Assembly: GCA_902727855.1 (NCBI GenBank) | Contig: CACVAS010000107.1 | Coordinates: 245,237-309,236 of the forward strand | Length of the DNA stretch: 64,000 bases | Source of the DNA: an uncultured Sulfurovum sp. | GTDB taxonomy: Bacteria > Campylobacterota > Campylobacteria > Campylobacterales > Sulfurovaceae | Direction of reading: 5' to 3' | Shown: positions 35,081 to 44,331 of the stretch, piece by piece | Layout of the letters: each line of letters opens with the position of its first letter | How positions within the stretch are numbered: position 1 is the first letter of the stretch | Translations under genes and position numbers: made by a program | Notes under the pieces: model-generated | Database searches by the model: none | Seen by the model: the letters and a program-made list of their open reading frames with translations, nothing else | What the model was told of the DNA's origin: nothing

Positions 35081-35343
35081 TTGCTGCTGCAGTAGTTGCC
35101 TTATTGATTACATTGGCTTTAACGCTGATACGTGCCTTTATGGGACCAAGTATTTACGACCGTATACTCGCTGTCAACTCTTTTGGGACAAAGACAGTAT
35201 TATTGATTGTAGTTGGCGGACATGCACTTGGTTGGTTTAGTTATATTGATATAGCATTAATGTATGCTTTAGTCAACTTCGTTGGAACTTTGGCAGTTAT
35301 GCGTTTTTTTGAACAATACAATCCACGTGGTGAAGAGTTATGA
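35077..35343 (+). CDS. mrpF: Cation/proton antiporter subunit MrpF
   Basis: An 88-residue protein with three transmembrane helices and the MrpF motif RAFMGPSIYDRILAVNSFGTK. Its start overlaps mrpE by 4 bp. A small integral subunit needed for assembly of the Mrp complex. Confidence 0.9.
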   Translation: MIAAAVVALLITLALTLIRAFMGPSIYDRILAVNSFGTKTVLLIVVGGHALGWFSYIDIALMYALVNFVGTLAVMRFFEQYNPRGEEL

Positions 35344-35738
35344 TGATTATTGACCTGTTAAGTGATATTTGTTTGCTTGTGGGAGGTATTTTGACCCTCA
35401 CTGGTGCAGTTGGACTCTTGCGATTCCCTGATTTTTTTACGCGTCTGCATGCAGCTAGTGTTACAGAAACATTAGCTGCTATGTTATTGATTATCGGCAT
35501 CATGTTAGATACGGGATGGACACTGGATAGTGCTAAATTGATGCTGCTAATCTTCATCATGATTATTGCTAACCCAACAATTACGCATGCTTTATGTCGT
35601 GCTGCTGCTAATGGTGGTACTACACCTGAAATGGAAACTTGTAATCCACTTTCAAATGCGACCGAGACTGCCTTAGAAAGTAGTCAAAGCAGTGAAGAAA
35701 AAACTGAAACAGAGATTTCAGGTAAGGAGTCAAAGTGA
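35340..35738 (+). CDS. mrpG: Cation/proton antiporter subunit MrpG
   Basis: A 132-residue protein with three helices and the MrpG/PhaG core LTGAVGLLRFPDFFTRLHAASVTETLA. About 35 hydrophilic residues, rich in Glu, Ser and Thr, extend the usual C-terminus and have no known role. It overlaps both neighbours by 4 bp. Confidence 0.9.
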   Translation: MMIIDLLSDICLLVGGILTLTGAVGLLRFPDFFTRLHAASVTETLAAMLLIIGIMLDTGWTLDSAKLMLLIFIMIIANPTITHALCRAAANGGTTPEMETCNPLSNATETALESSQSSEEKTETEISGKESK

Positions 35739-36712
35739 TTGAAAGTCTCCAACTACTGATTGATATTTCTTTACTGGCCTTCTTAGTGATGATTGTTTTT
35801 GCATCTATTAAGATGACTGACTTGTTTGTTGTTACCATGTTCTTTGGTATTTTCAGTTTTGTCTCAGCCCTGTTATTTCTTGACCTTGATGCAGTGGATG
35901 TTGCCTTTACGGAGGCTGCGGTGGGTGCTGGGTTTACCACAGTACTGATGCTGTCTGCTTTACGACTCACGCAACCGTATGAAAACTCGAAACATCGCCA
36001 TTCATTATTGGCGCTCTTTATTGTAATACTCACTGGTGCAGCACTTTTCTATGGTGTAGCAGACTTCCCTGCTATGGGAGACCCCAATGCTCCGGTACAT
36101 CTGTATGTCGCGCCTGAGTATATTCAGCTAACACAACAAAAGATTGATATTCCCAATGTTGTTACTGCAGTTTTGGCAAGTTTTCGTGGTTACGATACTT
36201 TTGGTGAAACTGTGGTTATATTTAGTGCAGGCGTTGCAGTCTTGTTACTTTTGGGAATGGGCCAAGTCAAACATGAACAAGAACCTGAAAAAAACTTGGT
36301 TCTATGGGTAGTGGTTAAACCTATGATAGCACTCATCCTCATTTTTGGTCTTTATGTACAGTTCCATGGTGACTTTGGTGCAGGTGGAGGTTTTCAAGCA
36401 GGTGTTATATTTGCTAGTGGTTTTATACTGTATAGTCTTGTTTTTGGAGAAATGTATGCTAGAAGAGTCATACCTGCTGCTATTTTACCAAGACTATCGG
36501 CGTTAGGCGTCTTAATTTATGGAGTAACTGGACTGATAAGTCTACTCTCAAATAAGGCTTTTCTTGATTATAGTGCATTGTCTTCTAACCCTGTGAGTGG
36601 TCAACACATAGGTATATTAGTTGTCGAAGCGGGTGTTGGTTTGGCAGTATTTTCAACAATTTTACTAATTTATTACTCTTTTTCTGGTCGTGAGGTGAAT
36701 CATAATGAATGA
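35735..36712 (+). CDS. Fused MrpA C-terminal (MbhD/MbhE-like) and MrpB subunit
   Basis: A 325-residue membrane protein from a GTG start preceded by AAGGAG. The first 75 residues match the DUF4040/MbhD region (KMTDLFVVTMFFGIFSF.. TEAAVGAG), and residues about 90-175 match MbhE (NVVTAVLASFRGYDTFGE). The remainder is MrpB (QFHGDFGAGGGFQAGVIFA). In classical Mrp operons the first two modules are the C-terminal part of MrpA; here they are detached from it and fused to MrpB. Conserved charged residues in the fused modules are expected to contribute to the cation or proton path. Confidence 0.87.
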   Translation: MIESLQLLIDISLLAFLVMIVFASIKMTDLFVVTMFFGIFSFVSALLFLDLDAVDVAFTEAAVGAGFTTVLMLSALRLTQPYENSKHRHSLLALFIVILTGAALFYGVADFPAMGDPNAPVHLYVAPEYIQLTQQKIDIPNVVTAVLASFRGYDTFGETVVIFSAGVAVLLLLGMGQVKHEQEPEKNLVLWVVVKPMIALILIFGLYVQFHGDFGAGGGFQAGVIFASGFILYSLVFGEMYARRVIPAAILPRLSALGVLIYGVTGLISLLSNKAFLDYSALSSNPVSGQHIGILVVEAGVGLAVFSTILLIYYSFSGREVNHNE

Positions 36713-37085
36713 ACTATTAGGACATTTTAACTACTGGATAGTTGTTATTTTAATGATGATGGGATTATATATCGTAATCGCATCATCGAACCTGGTTAAA
36801 AAACTGATTGGTCTTTCTGTTTTTCAAGTATCGGTGTTTATCTTGTATATTACCTTTGGGAAGGTCACTGAAGGTAGTCCTCCTATTATTACTGACAATA
36901 CAGATGTCTATTCCAATCCTTTACCTCATGTACTCATCTTGACCGCTATTGTGGTGGGTGTTGCAACAACATCTGTTGGATTGGCATTGATTGTCCGTAT
37001 CCAAGAAGCTTATGGCAGTATTGATGAAGATGATATTCATGCGATGGATGATAAAGATGACTTTCCTATTGACAAGCAGGTGTAA
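36705..37085 (+). CDS. mrpC: Cation/proton antiporter subunit MrpC (NuoK-like)
   Basis: A 126-residue, three-helix protein homologous to NuoK. Visible are the YIVIASSNLVKKLIGLSVFQ segment and DPLPHVLILTAIVVGVATT-type residues (here NPLPHVLILTAIVVG). It overlaps the previous gene by 8 bp. The acidic C-terminal tail (about 25 residues) is cytoplasmic by prediction. Confidence 0.9.
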   Translation: MNELLGHFNYWIVVILMMMGLYIVIASSNLVKKLIGLSVFQVSVFILYITFGKVTEGSPPIITDNTDVYSNPLPHVLILTAIVVGVATTSVGLALIVRIQEAYGSIDEDDIHAMDDKDDFPIDKQV

Positions 37086-37088
37086 CAG

Positions 37089-38570
37089 ATGAATATAATG
37101 ATGCACTTACCTGTTCTTATTGTTGTTGTACCTTTACTCGCTGGGGCACTTATCGTGTTGATTAATCATCGAAAAGGTGCCTGGCTTATCACGCTGTTGA
37201 CATCGATTTTCTTGCTATTTGCCTCAGTACAACTGATTCAAATGTTAGAAACGGTTAATGTCATTAGTTATACATTGGGTGGTTGGAACGCTCCACTTGG
37301 GATTGAACTTCGTATCGACGGACTGAGTGCTTTGATGGTACTCATCCTGTCTGGGTCAGCGTTTTTGGTCAGTATTTATGCACTTAAAAGTGTTGAAAAA
37401 GAGATTGCTGAGCGAAATCATGTACCATTCTATACGGCGTTATTGTTGGTTATTGCAGGACTCATCGGTATTAGCATAACTGCAGATGCATTCAATATTT
37501 TTGTCTTTTTGGAAATTTCGTCACTTTCTACTTATGCCCTCATCAGTATGGGTCGTGACCGTCGTGCATTACATGCATCATATCACTACCTTATTATGGG
37601 AACTATAGGGGCTACTTTTATTCTCATAGGTATTGGTTTTATGTATGTAATGACAGGTACGTTAAATATAGCAGACTTGGCTGATCGTTTACCTGCAGTT
37701 GCAGATACAAATGCGATACGTGCTGCTTTTGCTTTTATCACTATAGGTGTTGGTATAAAAGCAGCAATGCTCCCCTTACACCAATGGCTACCTAATGCGT
37801 ATGCGTACAGTCCCTCTGTTGTATCAACCTTCCTTGCTGCAACAGCAACGAAAGTGGCTATCTATGTATTGATTCGTTTTGTACTGTCATTGTATGGCAT
37901 TGAATTTTCTCTTGTTGAAATGCCATTTGACAACATACTGATGATACTTGGTACGATAGGTGTATTGGCAGGTTCGGTGTATGCAATTTACCAAAGTAAT
38001 GTGAAACGTATGTTGGCATACTCTAGTGTTGCTCAAATTGGTTATATCTTATTGGCAATAGGACTGGCTAGCAAGCCAGGCTTCACTGCTGCATTACTAC
38101 ATATGTTTAATCATGCCTTGATTAAAGGAACATTATTCATGGCACTTGGGATTATTTTCTACCGTTTTGCAAGTACCGAATTATCGGGAATGTCAGGTAT
38201 GGGTAAGACAATGCCATTAACAATGGCAGCGTTTACTATAGGTGGTTTAAGCCTGATAGGTATACCAGGAACTGCAGGTTTTGTTAGTAAATGGTATTTA
38301 GTTACTGCGTTACTCGATGCCTCATTATGGCCATTGGCACTCTTAATTCTTGTAGCGTCTATATTGACATTGGTTTATGTAGGCCGAGTTATAGAAGTTG
38401 CTTATTTCAAGCCTGTTCCAGAGGGAAGAACGAGACAGAAGGCACCGCTAACGATGATTGTTGCCTTATGGATATTTGCACTTTGCAATATTTATTTCGG
38501 TTTTGAGACTGATATCAGTCTTGGCTTGTCATCACTTGCCGTAAATCAATTAATAGGTGTAGCACTATGA
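37089..38570 (+). CDS. mrpD: Antiporter subunit MrpD (NuoN/M-like), copy 1
   Basis: A 493-residue protein with about 14 helices, of the proton-pumping NuoL/M/N superfamily. The conserved Glu of helix 5 is in FVFLEISSLSTYALI and the Lys of helix 7 in GVGIKAAMLPLHQWLPNAY. A further Lys is expected in SNVKRMLAYSSVAQIG. These residues form the hydrophilic proton channel. This is the best match to the canonical MrpD. It overlaps the next gene by 4 bp. Confidence 0.9.
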   Translation: MNIMMHLPVLIVVVPLLAGALIVLINHRKGAWLITLLTSIFLLFASVQLIQMLETVNVISYTLGGWNAPLGIELRIDGLSALMVLILSGSAFLVSIYALKSVEKEIAERNHVPFYTALLLVIAGLIGISITADAFNIFVFLEISSLSTYALISMGRDRRALHASYHYLIMGTIGATFILIGIGFMYVMTGTLNIADLADRLPAVADTNAIRAAFAFITIGVGIKAAMLPLHQWLPNAYAYSPSVVSTFLAATATKVAIYVLIRFVLSLYGIEFSLVEMPFDNILMILGTIGVLAGSVYAIYQSNVKRMLAYSSVAQIGYILLAIGLASKPGFTAALLHMFNHALIKGTLFMALGIIFYRFASTELSGMSGMGKTMPLTMAAFTIGGLSLIGIPGTAGFVSKWYLVTALLDASLWPLALLILVASILTLVYVGRVIEVAYFKPVPEGRTRQKAPLTMIVALWIFALCNIYFGFETDISLGLSSLAVNQLIGVAL

Positions 38571-40027
38571 GTATTGAACTTTTATACATTTTAATTCTAG
38601 TCATCCCGTTACTTACAGCTGTTGGCGTGCTACTATTCAATCAAAAGCCTAATGTACGTGAAGCTGTAACCGTTATTGGTGGGTTATCTTCATTTTTAGT
38701 GGCTGTAACGCTAGCGCTTAACTACAACTTTGAACAGCAGGTAACACTCACGTTACTTGAACCATTTCCAGATTTGTCAATCGCACTTAGACTTGAACCA
38801 CTAGGCCTACTCTTCGCATTGGTAGCAGGATTCTTATGGCCAGTGACGTCGCTTTATGCTATTGGTTATATGCGTGCACACCATGAAAAGAATCAGACAC
38901 GTTTTTATTTTGCATTTGCCATCTCTATTTTTGCAACAATGGCAATAGCACTTTCGGCAAACTTGTTAACACTGTTTTTAGCGTATGAGATGTTAACACT
39001 CTTTACTCTACCACTGGTTACTCATGCAGGAACCGATGCAGCCAGACGAGCCGGTTGGACGTACTTGGGTATTTTAATGACCACATCAATAGGTTTTTTA
39101 TTGTTAGCAGTTATTTGGACATGGTCACTTACTGGAACACTCGAGTTTACTCCAGGTGGTATACTCTCAGGAAAAGCTGAACCTGCAATCTTGGGTGTTT
39201 TATTGTTACTCTTTGTTTTTGGTACAGGGAAAGCGGCTTTGATGCCATTTCACCGTTGGTTGCCAGCAGCCATGGTAGCACCAACGCCTGTTTCTTCTTT
39301 ACTACACGCAGTCGCTGTTGTTAAAGCGGGTGTTTTTACCATTTTGAAAGTGGCAGTATATATTTTTGGTATTGATTTGATTGGGCAACTTGACGCTGCT
39401 TATTGGCTTTCAATGCTGGCTGGTTTTACTATCCTTAGTGCGTCTATTATCGCAATGACAAAAGACAATCTAAAAGCCCGACTGGCATATTCGACTATTA
39501 GTCAATTATCGTATATCATCCTTGCAGCAATGCTAGGAGTTGCCGGTGGTATTATGGCTGGTAGTTTACATATTGCTATGCATGCATTTGCTAAGATTAC
39601 TCTATTCTTTGCTGCTGGAGCCATTTTGGTTAGTGCACATAAATCAAATGTTTCTGAATTAAACGGTATAGGCCGTGCGATGCCAATAACAATGTTGGCA
39701 TTTTTACTAGCTTCACTTTCTATTGTTGGTTTACCGCCACTTGGTGGGAGTTGGAGTAAATGGCTCTTGTTAAATGCGACGATGGATGCACATAATATGG
39801 TATTGTTAACCGTCTTATTGGTAAGTTCACTGTTGAGTATTTTTTACCTTGTGGAGATACCAATACGTGCATTTTTTGCGAAACCTAGTGATCCTGCGTA
39901 TAACAATGGTATTAAAGAAGCACCAACATTTAGTCTAATAGCAATTTTAATAACAACAACCGGCTGTGTGTTACTCTTTTTTATGGTAAACCCAGCTTGG
40001 AATCTTGTGGAGAAAATAATACCATGA
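38567..40027 (+). CDS. Second MrpD/NuoM-like antiporter subunit
   Basis: A 486-residue member of the same NuoL/M/N family, with channel residues in LAYEMLTLFTLPLV (Glu) and GTGKAALMPFHRWLPAAMVAPTPVSSLLHAV (Lys). It is only distantly similar to copy 1. It overlaps its neighbours by 4 bp at both ends. Standard Mrp operons have one MrpD and one large MrpA; here there are three separate channel-type subunits. Confidence 0.87.
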   Translation: MSIELLYILILVIPLLTAVGVLLFNQKPNVREAVTVIGGLSSFLVAVTLALNYNFEQQVTLTLLEPFPDLSIALRLEPLGLLFALVAGFLWPVTSLYAIGYMRAHHEKNQTRFYFAFAISIFATMAIALSANLLTLFLAYEMLTLFTLPLVTHAGTDAARRAGWTYLGILMTTSIGFLLLAVIWTWSLTGTLEFTPGGILSGKAEPAILGVLLLLFVFGTGKAALMPFHRWLPAAMVAPTPVSSLLHAVAVVKAGVFTILKVAVYIFGIDLIGQLDAAYWLSMLAGFTILSASIIAMTKDNLKARLAYSTISQLSYIILAAMLGVAGGIMAGSLHIAMHAFAKITLFFAAGAILVSAHKSNVSELNGIGRAMPITMLAFLLASLSIVGLPPLGGSWSKWLLLNATMDAHNMVLLTVLLVSSLLSIFYLVEIPIRAFFAKPSDPAYNNGIKEAPTFSLIAILITTTGCVLLFFMVNPAWNLVEKIIP

Positions 40028-40296
40028 ACAATAAAAAACACCTTTTCGATAATCCCAAAAATGTAAAACTACTGATAAACATGCTTTATGTCAGTTGTTT
40101 TGTACTGTTTGCTTTGGATCTAGTGATACATAGACATACTGTTCATCCATGGGAGTCCTTTACAGGTTTTTATGCTATATATGGATTTTTAGCATGTGTG
40201 GTACTGGTATTATTAGCACGTGAATTGCGTAAACTAGTGATGCGTGATGAAGATTATTACGAGCGTGCGGAGATGGATGATAGGGGAGAAAAGTAA
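40024..40296 (+). CDS. Small two-helix membrane protein of the Mrp operon
   Basis: A 90-residue protein with two predicted transmembrane helices (about 19-40 and 48-68) and a charged C-terminus (RDEDYYERAEMDDRGEK). I do not recognise the family. It lies between two antiporter subunit genes with a 4-bp overlap upstream and a 1-bp overlap downstream, so it is presumably part of the complex. The start at 40024 is chosen for this ATGA overlap. Confidence 0.7.
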   Translation: MNNKKHLFDNPKNVKLLINMLYVSCFVLFALDLVIHRHTVHPWESFTGFYAIYGFLACVVLVLLARELRKLVMRDEDYYERAEMDDRGEK

Positions 40297-41990
40297 TGGC
40301 TGACTTTTTACCAATTATACCATTTTTTATTGCAGCAATTCTAACACTTTTTACACGTGGATGGTTACGTGCTGTCATAATGCTCGTAACGCCATTCATT
40401 GCAGCGTATGGTCTCTATAACCTTGAGATTGGACACACCTATACTTTTACCCTCATGGGCTTTGATATGACCCCAATAAGGATAGATAAACTCTCTATGC
40501 TGTTTGGCTATCTGTTTGCTATAGCCGCACTCTTAGGTAATATCTACGCCTTGTATCATAAAGATACACTTCAACACTTTGCCGCTCAAGCATATGCTGC
40601 TAGTGCAATAGGGGCTATTTTAGCTGGAGATATGTTGACTTTGTTTATCTACTGGGAGTTAATGGCTCTCACATCATCTGTATTGATTTTTGCTCGTCGT
40701 ACTGAGTTGTCCTTTCATGCAGGTATTCGTTATTTGGTGATGCAGGTTATTTCTGGATTATTACTCTTAGCGGGAATTATCATTTACTATCAGGCTGTAG
40801 GAAACCTTGATTTCAATTTCATTGGTTTGGATGCTCCAGGTGCTTGGCTTATGTTTCTTGCATTTGGTATTAAGAGTGCATTCCCGTTTCTACATAACTG
40901 GCTTACAGATGCGTACCCAGAAGCCACAGTTAGTGGTACAGTTTTTTTAAGTTCATTTACGACTAAAGTTGCTGTGTATGCCTTGGCTCGTTCTTTTGCC
41001 GGGGAAGAGATTCTGATTTATATTGGTGCTGTGATGGCCTTCTTCCCAATTTACTATGCGGTGATTGAAAATGACCTACGACGGGTTCTGACCTACAGTT
41101 TGATAAACCAGGTAGGATTTATGGTTGTTGGTATTGGTATTGGTACTGAATTAGCCTTAAATGGTGCAGTAGGGCATGCATTTGCTGATGTCATCTTTAA
41201 AGGCTTATTGATGATGAGCATGGGAGCAGTACTACATGCCACAGGGGAGATGCGCGGTTCTGAGCTGGGTGGTCTTTATAAGCGAATGCCAAAAACAACG
41301 ACGTTTGCTATTATTGGAGCTGCCTCTATATCTGCCTTCCCTCTGTTTAGTGGGTTTGTGACTAAATCGATGATTGTTAGTGCTGTACTCATGGAAGGCT
41401 ACTATGGTGTATGGTTGATACTTATATTTGCTGCTGCTGGGGTATTCCACCATGCCGGTATTAAAATCCCTTATTTTGCGTTTTTCGCACATGATTCAAA
41501 ACACATTAAAACAGCCAAAGAAGCACCAAGTCCTATGTTGTGGGCAATGGGGTTAAGTTCAGCACTTTGTATAGCCATTGGGGTTTTCCCAGACGCCTTT
41601 TATGCCATGATGCCTTGGCCAATGGAGTATTCACCTTATGATGCTACACATATTTTGACACAGCTACAGTTGCTTTTCTTCTCTGCATTGGCCTTTGTTT
41701 GGTTACAATTAGCAGGTATTTATCCAGCTGAACTCAAATCGGTGAATATTGATGCAGAGTGGATATACCGTAAATTATTTCCTAAGATAATTTATAGTGT
41801 GGGTAGTGCTTTCGCTGCATTTTATAACAAGTTTGAGTTGAAAGCGCAAACAGTTCTAACATCTACTCAGAATAGCGCAACTCAGTTATTTGGTGCTCGA
41901 GGATTTTTATCTAATTTCCGTTCATTAGGTGGTATGGTTATGTGGGTTGGTGTAATATTGTCGGCTTCACTCTTTTTGTATTATTTGTAA
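40296..41990 (+). CDS. Third NuoL/MrpA-N-like antiporter subunit
   Basis: A 564-residue protein with about 14 helices and a C-terminal extension of about 100 residues. Family residues are in FIYWELMALTSSVLIFARR (Glu) and FGIKSAFPFLHNWLTDAYPEATVSG (Lys). It may replace the N-terminal NuoL-like part of MrpA, whose C-terminal part is fused to MrpB earlier in the operon. It is the last gene; a palindrome GAGAGATATCTCTC follows at 42002-42015. Confidence 0.85.
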   Translation: MADFLPIIPFFIAAILTLFTRGWLRAVIMLVTPFIAAYGLYNLEIGHTYTFTLMGFDMTPIRIDKLSMLFGYLFAIAALLGNIYALYHKDTLQHFAAQAYAASAIGAILAGDMLTLFIYWELMALTSSVLIFARRTELSFHAGIRYLVMQVISGLLLLAGIIIYYQAVGNLDFNFIGLDAPGAWLMFLAFGIKSAFPFLHNWLTDAYPEATVSGTVFLSSFTTKVAVYALARSFAGEEILIYIGAVMAFFPIYYAVIENDLRRVLTYSLINQVGFMVVGIGIGTELALNGAVGHAFADVIFKGLLMMSMGAVLHATGEMRGSELGGLYKRMPKTTTFAIIGAASISAFPLFSGFVTKSMIVSAVLMEGYYGVWLILIFAAAGVFHHAGIKIPYFAFFAHDSKHIKTAKEAPSPMLWAMGLSSALCIAIGVFPDAFYAMMPWPMEYSPYDATHILTQLQLLFFSALAFVWLQLAGIYPAELKSVNIDAEWIYRKLFPKIIYSVGSAFAAFYNKFELKAQTVLTSTQNSATQLFGARGFLSNFRSLGGMVMWVGVILSASLFLYYL

Positions 41991-42145
41991 GAAAGCCATA
42001 AGAGAGATATCTCTCATACTAAACGTTTGTAACACTATAAATCTGATTTCATCTTTCGCTCTTCCTTCTTACAATATTTTTGAGAAGGTTTTGACTGATT
42101 TAAATTAATTATAAATACGATACTATCAAGTAAAAAAGGATATTC

Positions 42146-42295
42146 ATGCTTCTATATATTTCACTTACTTTACTTTTTGTACTAAGTTCGATAGGTTATT
42201 ACTTTGCTGGAAAACAAGGTGCCATTGGTACCTTTCTTACTCTTTTATTTCTTTTTGTACTTCCTGTTATTATTATTGAAATACAAAGTAGCTAA
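42146..42295 (+). CDS. Small hydrophobic membrane protein (49 residues)
   Basis: The ORF encodes MLLYISLTLLFVLSSIG followed by YYFAGKQGAIG and a second hydrophobic stretch ending VIIIEIQSS. Two short transmembrane helices are separated by a loop with Lys and Gly. An AAAAAAGGA ribosome-binding site lies 5 bp before the ATG, which supports translation. No family is recognised. Confidence 0.55.
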   Translation: MLLYISLTLLFVLSSIGYYFAGKQGAIGTFLTLLFLFVLPVIIIEIQSS

Positions 42296-42320
42296 ACAAG
42301 GGTTTTAATCATAGTCATTG

Positions 42321-42326
42321 TATAAT
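42321..42326 (+). promoter_or_regulatory. -10 box of guaA
   Basis: TATAAT preceded by TG, 32 bp before the guaA ATG. No -35 box is evident. Confidence 0.5.
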
Positions 42327-42358
42327 CACATTATATTATTTATGAAGGCATCTTCCCT

Positions 42359-43894
42359 ATGAAACAAGTACCTATTTTAGTCCTCGATTTTGGTTCACAA
42401 TACACACAACTCATTGCAAGAAAACTCAGAGAATCTGGCGTCTATTGTGAAGTCGTTCCTTACCGTGAAAACATAGCGGATATTAAGGCACGGAAACCAC
42501 AAGGGCTCATCCTTTCAGGTGGTCCGGCGTCTGTTTATTCAGAAAATGCGTATAAGCCAGATGAGGAAATATGGTCTTTGGGTGTGCCTATCATGGGTAT
42601 TTGTTATGGTATGCAACTTATGACACAGCGTTATGGTGGAGAAGTAGTTGCTGCGGATCACCATGAATATGGTAAAGCAAAACTAAGTATTACAAGTGCT
42701 GTAATCTTTGCAGGTATGAGTAGTGATGAGACAGTGTGGATGAGTCATGGTGACAGAGCAGAAAAAATACCTGATGGTTTTGAAGTGATAGGTACATCAG
42801 AAAACTCTCCTTATGCAGCCATAGCGAATGTTGAACAAAAACTTTACGCTTTTCAGTTTCATCCAGAGGTACACCACTCAGTAGAGGGTACAAAACTTCT
42901 TAAGAACTTTGCTAAACACATTTGTGGGTGTGACAGCACGTGGAATATGGGTGGTTTTGCCAAAGAGAAAATAGCCCAAATACAAGCACAAGTAGGTGAC
43001 AAAAAAGTACTTTGTGGTGTAAGTGGTGGTGTAGACTCTTCTGTAGTGGCGGCAATGCTCCATGAGGCATTACCAAAAGAACAACTTATTTGTGTATTTG
43101 TTGACCAAGGACTTTTACGTAAAAATGAAGTAGAAGATGTACAAAATATGTTTAAAATGCTTGACATGAACCTTATTACTGTAGATGCTAAAGATGAGTT
43201 TATGGCAGTACTCAAAGATGTAAGTGACCCAGAGACAAAACGTAAAGCCATTGGTGAGAAGTTTATAGAAGTCTTTGATATAGAAGCTAAAAAACATACT
43301 GATGTTGCCTTTTTAGCACAAGGGACACTTTATACCGATGTGATTGAATCAGTTTCAGTTAAAGGACCCTCTAAAACGATCAAATCTCATCATAACGTAG
43401 GTGGACTACCAGACTGGATGACTTTTGAGCTGGTAGAACCTTTAAGAGAGATCTTTAAAGATGAGGTACGTAAACTAGGATTAGAATTGGGTCTACCAAA
43501 AGAGATGATTGGACGTCACCCATTCCCTGGTCCAGGACTTGCCATAAGAACGATGGGGGCAGTCACTGAAGAAGGACTACACCTCATACGTGAGTCAGAT
43601 GCTATTATGCAAGAAGAACTTAAAGCTACAGGCTATTATGACAAAGTATGGCAAGCATTTACTGTGCTGCTAAATGTACAGTCTGTAGGTGTAATGGGTG
43701 ATAACCGTACGTATGATAACACAGTATGTATCCGTATGGTGGAATCAGTAGATGGTATGACAGCGACTTTTGCTCATGTACCTCATGATGTGCTAGAAGG
43801 TATGAGCCGTAGGATTATTAATGAGATTGAAGGTATAAACCGCGTAGTTTACGATATATCTTCTAAACCACCTGCAACTATTGAGTGGGAGTAG
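42359..43894 (+). CDS. guaA: GMP synthase (glutamine-hydrolysing)
   Basis: A 511-residue enzyme converting XMP to GMP. The glutamine amidotransferase domain (about 1-190) has the nucleophile Cys82 in GICYGMQLM and the FHPEV His/Glu pair. The ATP pyrophosphatase domain has the PP-loop SGGVDSS near 222, and the C-terminal dimerisation domain ends with KPPATIEWE, the diagnostic terminus. Length is standard. It has its own promoter. Confidence 0.98.
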   Translation: MKQVPILVLDFGSQYTQLIARKLRESGVYCEVVPYRENIADIKARKPQGLILSGGPASVYSENAYKPDEEIWSLGVPIMGICYGMQLMTQRYGGEVVAADHHEYGKAKLSITSAVIFAGMSSDETVWMSHGDRAEKIPDGFEVIGTSENSPYAAIANVEQKLYAFQFHPEVHHSVEGTKLLKNFAKHICGCDSTWNMGGFAKEKIAQIQAQVGDKKVLCGVSGGVDSSVVAAMLHEALPKEQLICVFVDQGLLRKNEVEDVQNMFKMLDMNLITVDAKDEFMAVLKDVSDPETKRKAIGEKFIEVFDIEAKKHTDVAFLAQGTLYTDVIESVSVKGPSKTIKSHHNVGGLPDWMTFELVEPLREIFKDEVRKLGLELGLPKEMIGRHPFPGPGLAIRTMGAVTEEGLHLIRESDAIMQEELKATGYYDKVWQAFTVLLNVQSVGVMGDNRTYDNTVCIRMVESVDGMTATFAHVPHDVLEGMSRRIINEIEGINRVVYDISSKPPATIEWE

Positions 43895-43924
43895 TTTATT
43901 TTAATTTAAGGAATAGAGGTAATT

Positions 43925-44125
43925 ATGAAAGATTGTAATAAATATATAAAAAAGATGTTTGCTGGACTGTTTATACTTGTTTTAATATTTATTAATCCTC
44001 TGTGGGAATATTCTAGTTTGCTTGCAGTTACTACTACTATAATTTTATGGTTGAGCTCATTAATTTATGTTCTACCATACTTTAGATGCTATGGTAAAAC
44101 TTTAAGAAAAGATTTAAAAAAATAG
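43925..44125 (+). CDS. Small membrane protein of unknown function
   Basis: A 66-residue protein with two hydrophobic helices (about 11-27 and 33-50) and a basic C-terminus (YGKTLRKDLKK). An AGAGGTAATT ribosome-binding region precedes the ATG, 30 bp after guaA. No family is recognised. Confidence 0.5.
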   Translation: MKDCNKYIKKMFAGLFILVLIFINPLWEYSSLLAVTTTIILWLSSLIYVLPYFRCYGKTLRKDLKK

Positions 44126-44176
44126 GTCTAGTAAGTTAGGGACTATTGATAATATAATAAACCCAAAGACTAGACC
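44125..44176. repeat. Inverted repeat between the small membrane protein and vapB
   Basis: GGTCTAGT (44125-44132) and ACTAGACC (44169-44176) form an 8-bp perfect inverted repeat around a 36-nt AT-rich spacer. It could mark the edge of the inserted vapBC-glnS segment or act as a weak terminator. Confidence 0.3.
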
Positions 44177-44288
44177 AATTCTACTAACCCTCGCAATCTA
44201 GAGGTTTCACTAGTTTTATATTCTAACTCTATAATTTTTTGATGCTTTTGTTCTGATTGTAAATCTATTTTATAAAACTTTAATCCCA

Positions 44289-44320
44289 ATCTATATATAA
44301 TGAAATTAAAATATATAGAT
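44289..44320. promoter_or_regulatory. vapBC promoter with overlapping operator palindrome
   Basis: ATCTATATAT (44289-44298) and ATATATAGAT (44311-44320) are a perfect 10-bp inverted repeat with a 12-bp spacer, so the half-site centres are two helical turns apart. The left arm overlaps the -10 box TATAAT (44296-44301). This is the expected layout of a toxin-antitoxin autoregulatory operator. Confidence 0.6.
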
Positions 44321-44331
44321 AGGAGTTTGAC

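Larger units (their letters stand above)
41991..42358. other. Intergenic region with a palindrome, a small ORF and the guaA promoter
   Basis: This 368-bp gap contains the 14-bp perfect palindrome GAGAGATATCTCTC (42002-42015) after the antiporter operon, the 49-codon ORF at 42146-42295, and TATAAT at 42321-42326 upstream of guaA. The remaining sequence is AT-rich with no other signal seen. Confidence 0.5.

Noticed and set aside
34607..41990. Complex I or hydrogenase operon
   Set aside because: NuoL/M/N- and NuoK-like subunits are present, but there are no peripheral iron-sulfur, NADH or NiFe subunits; MrpE, F, G and B identify an antiporter.
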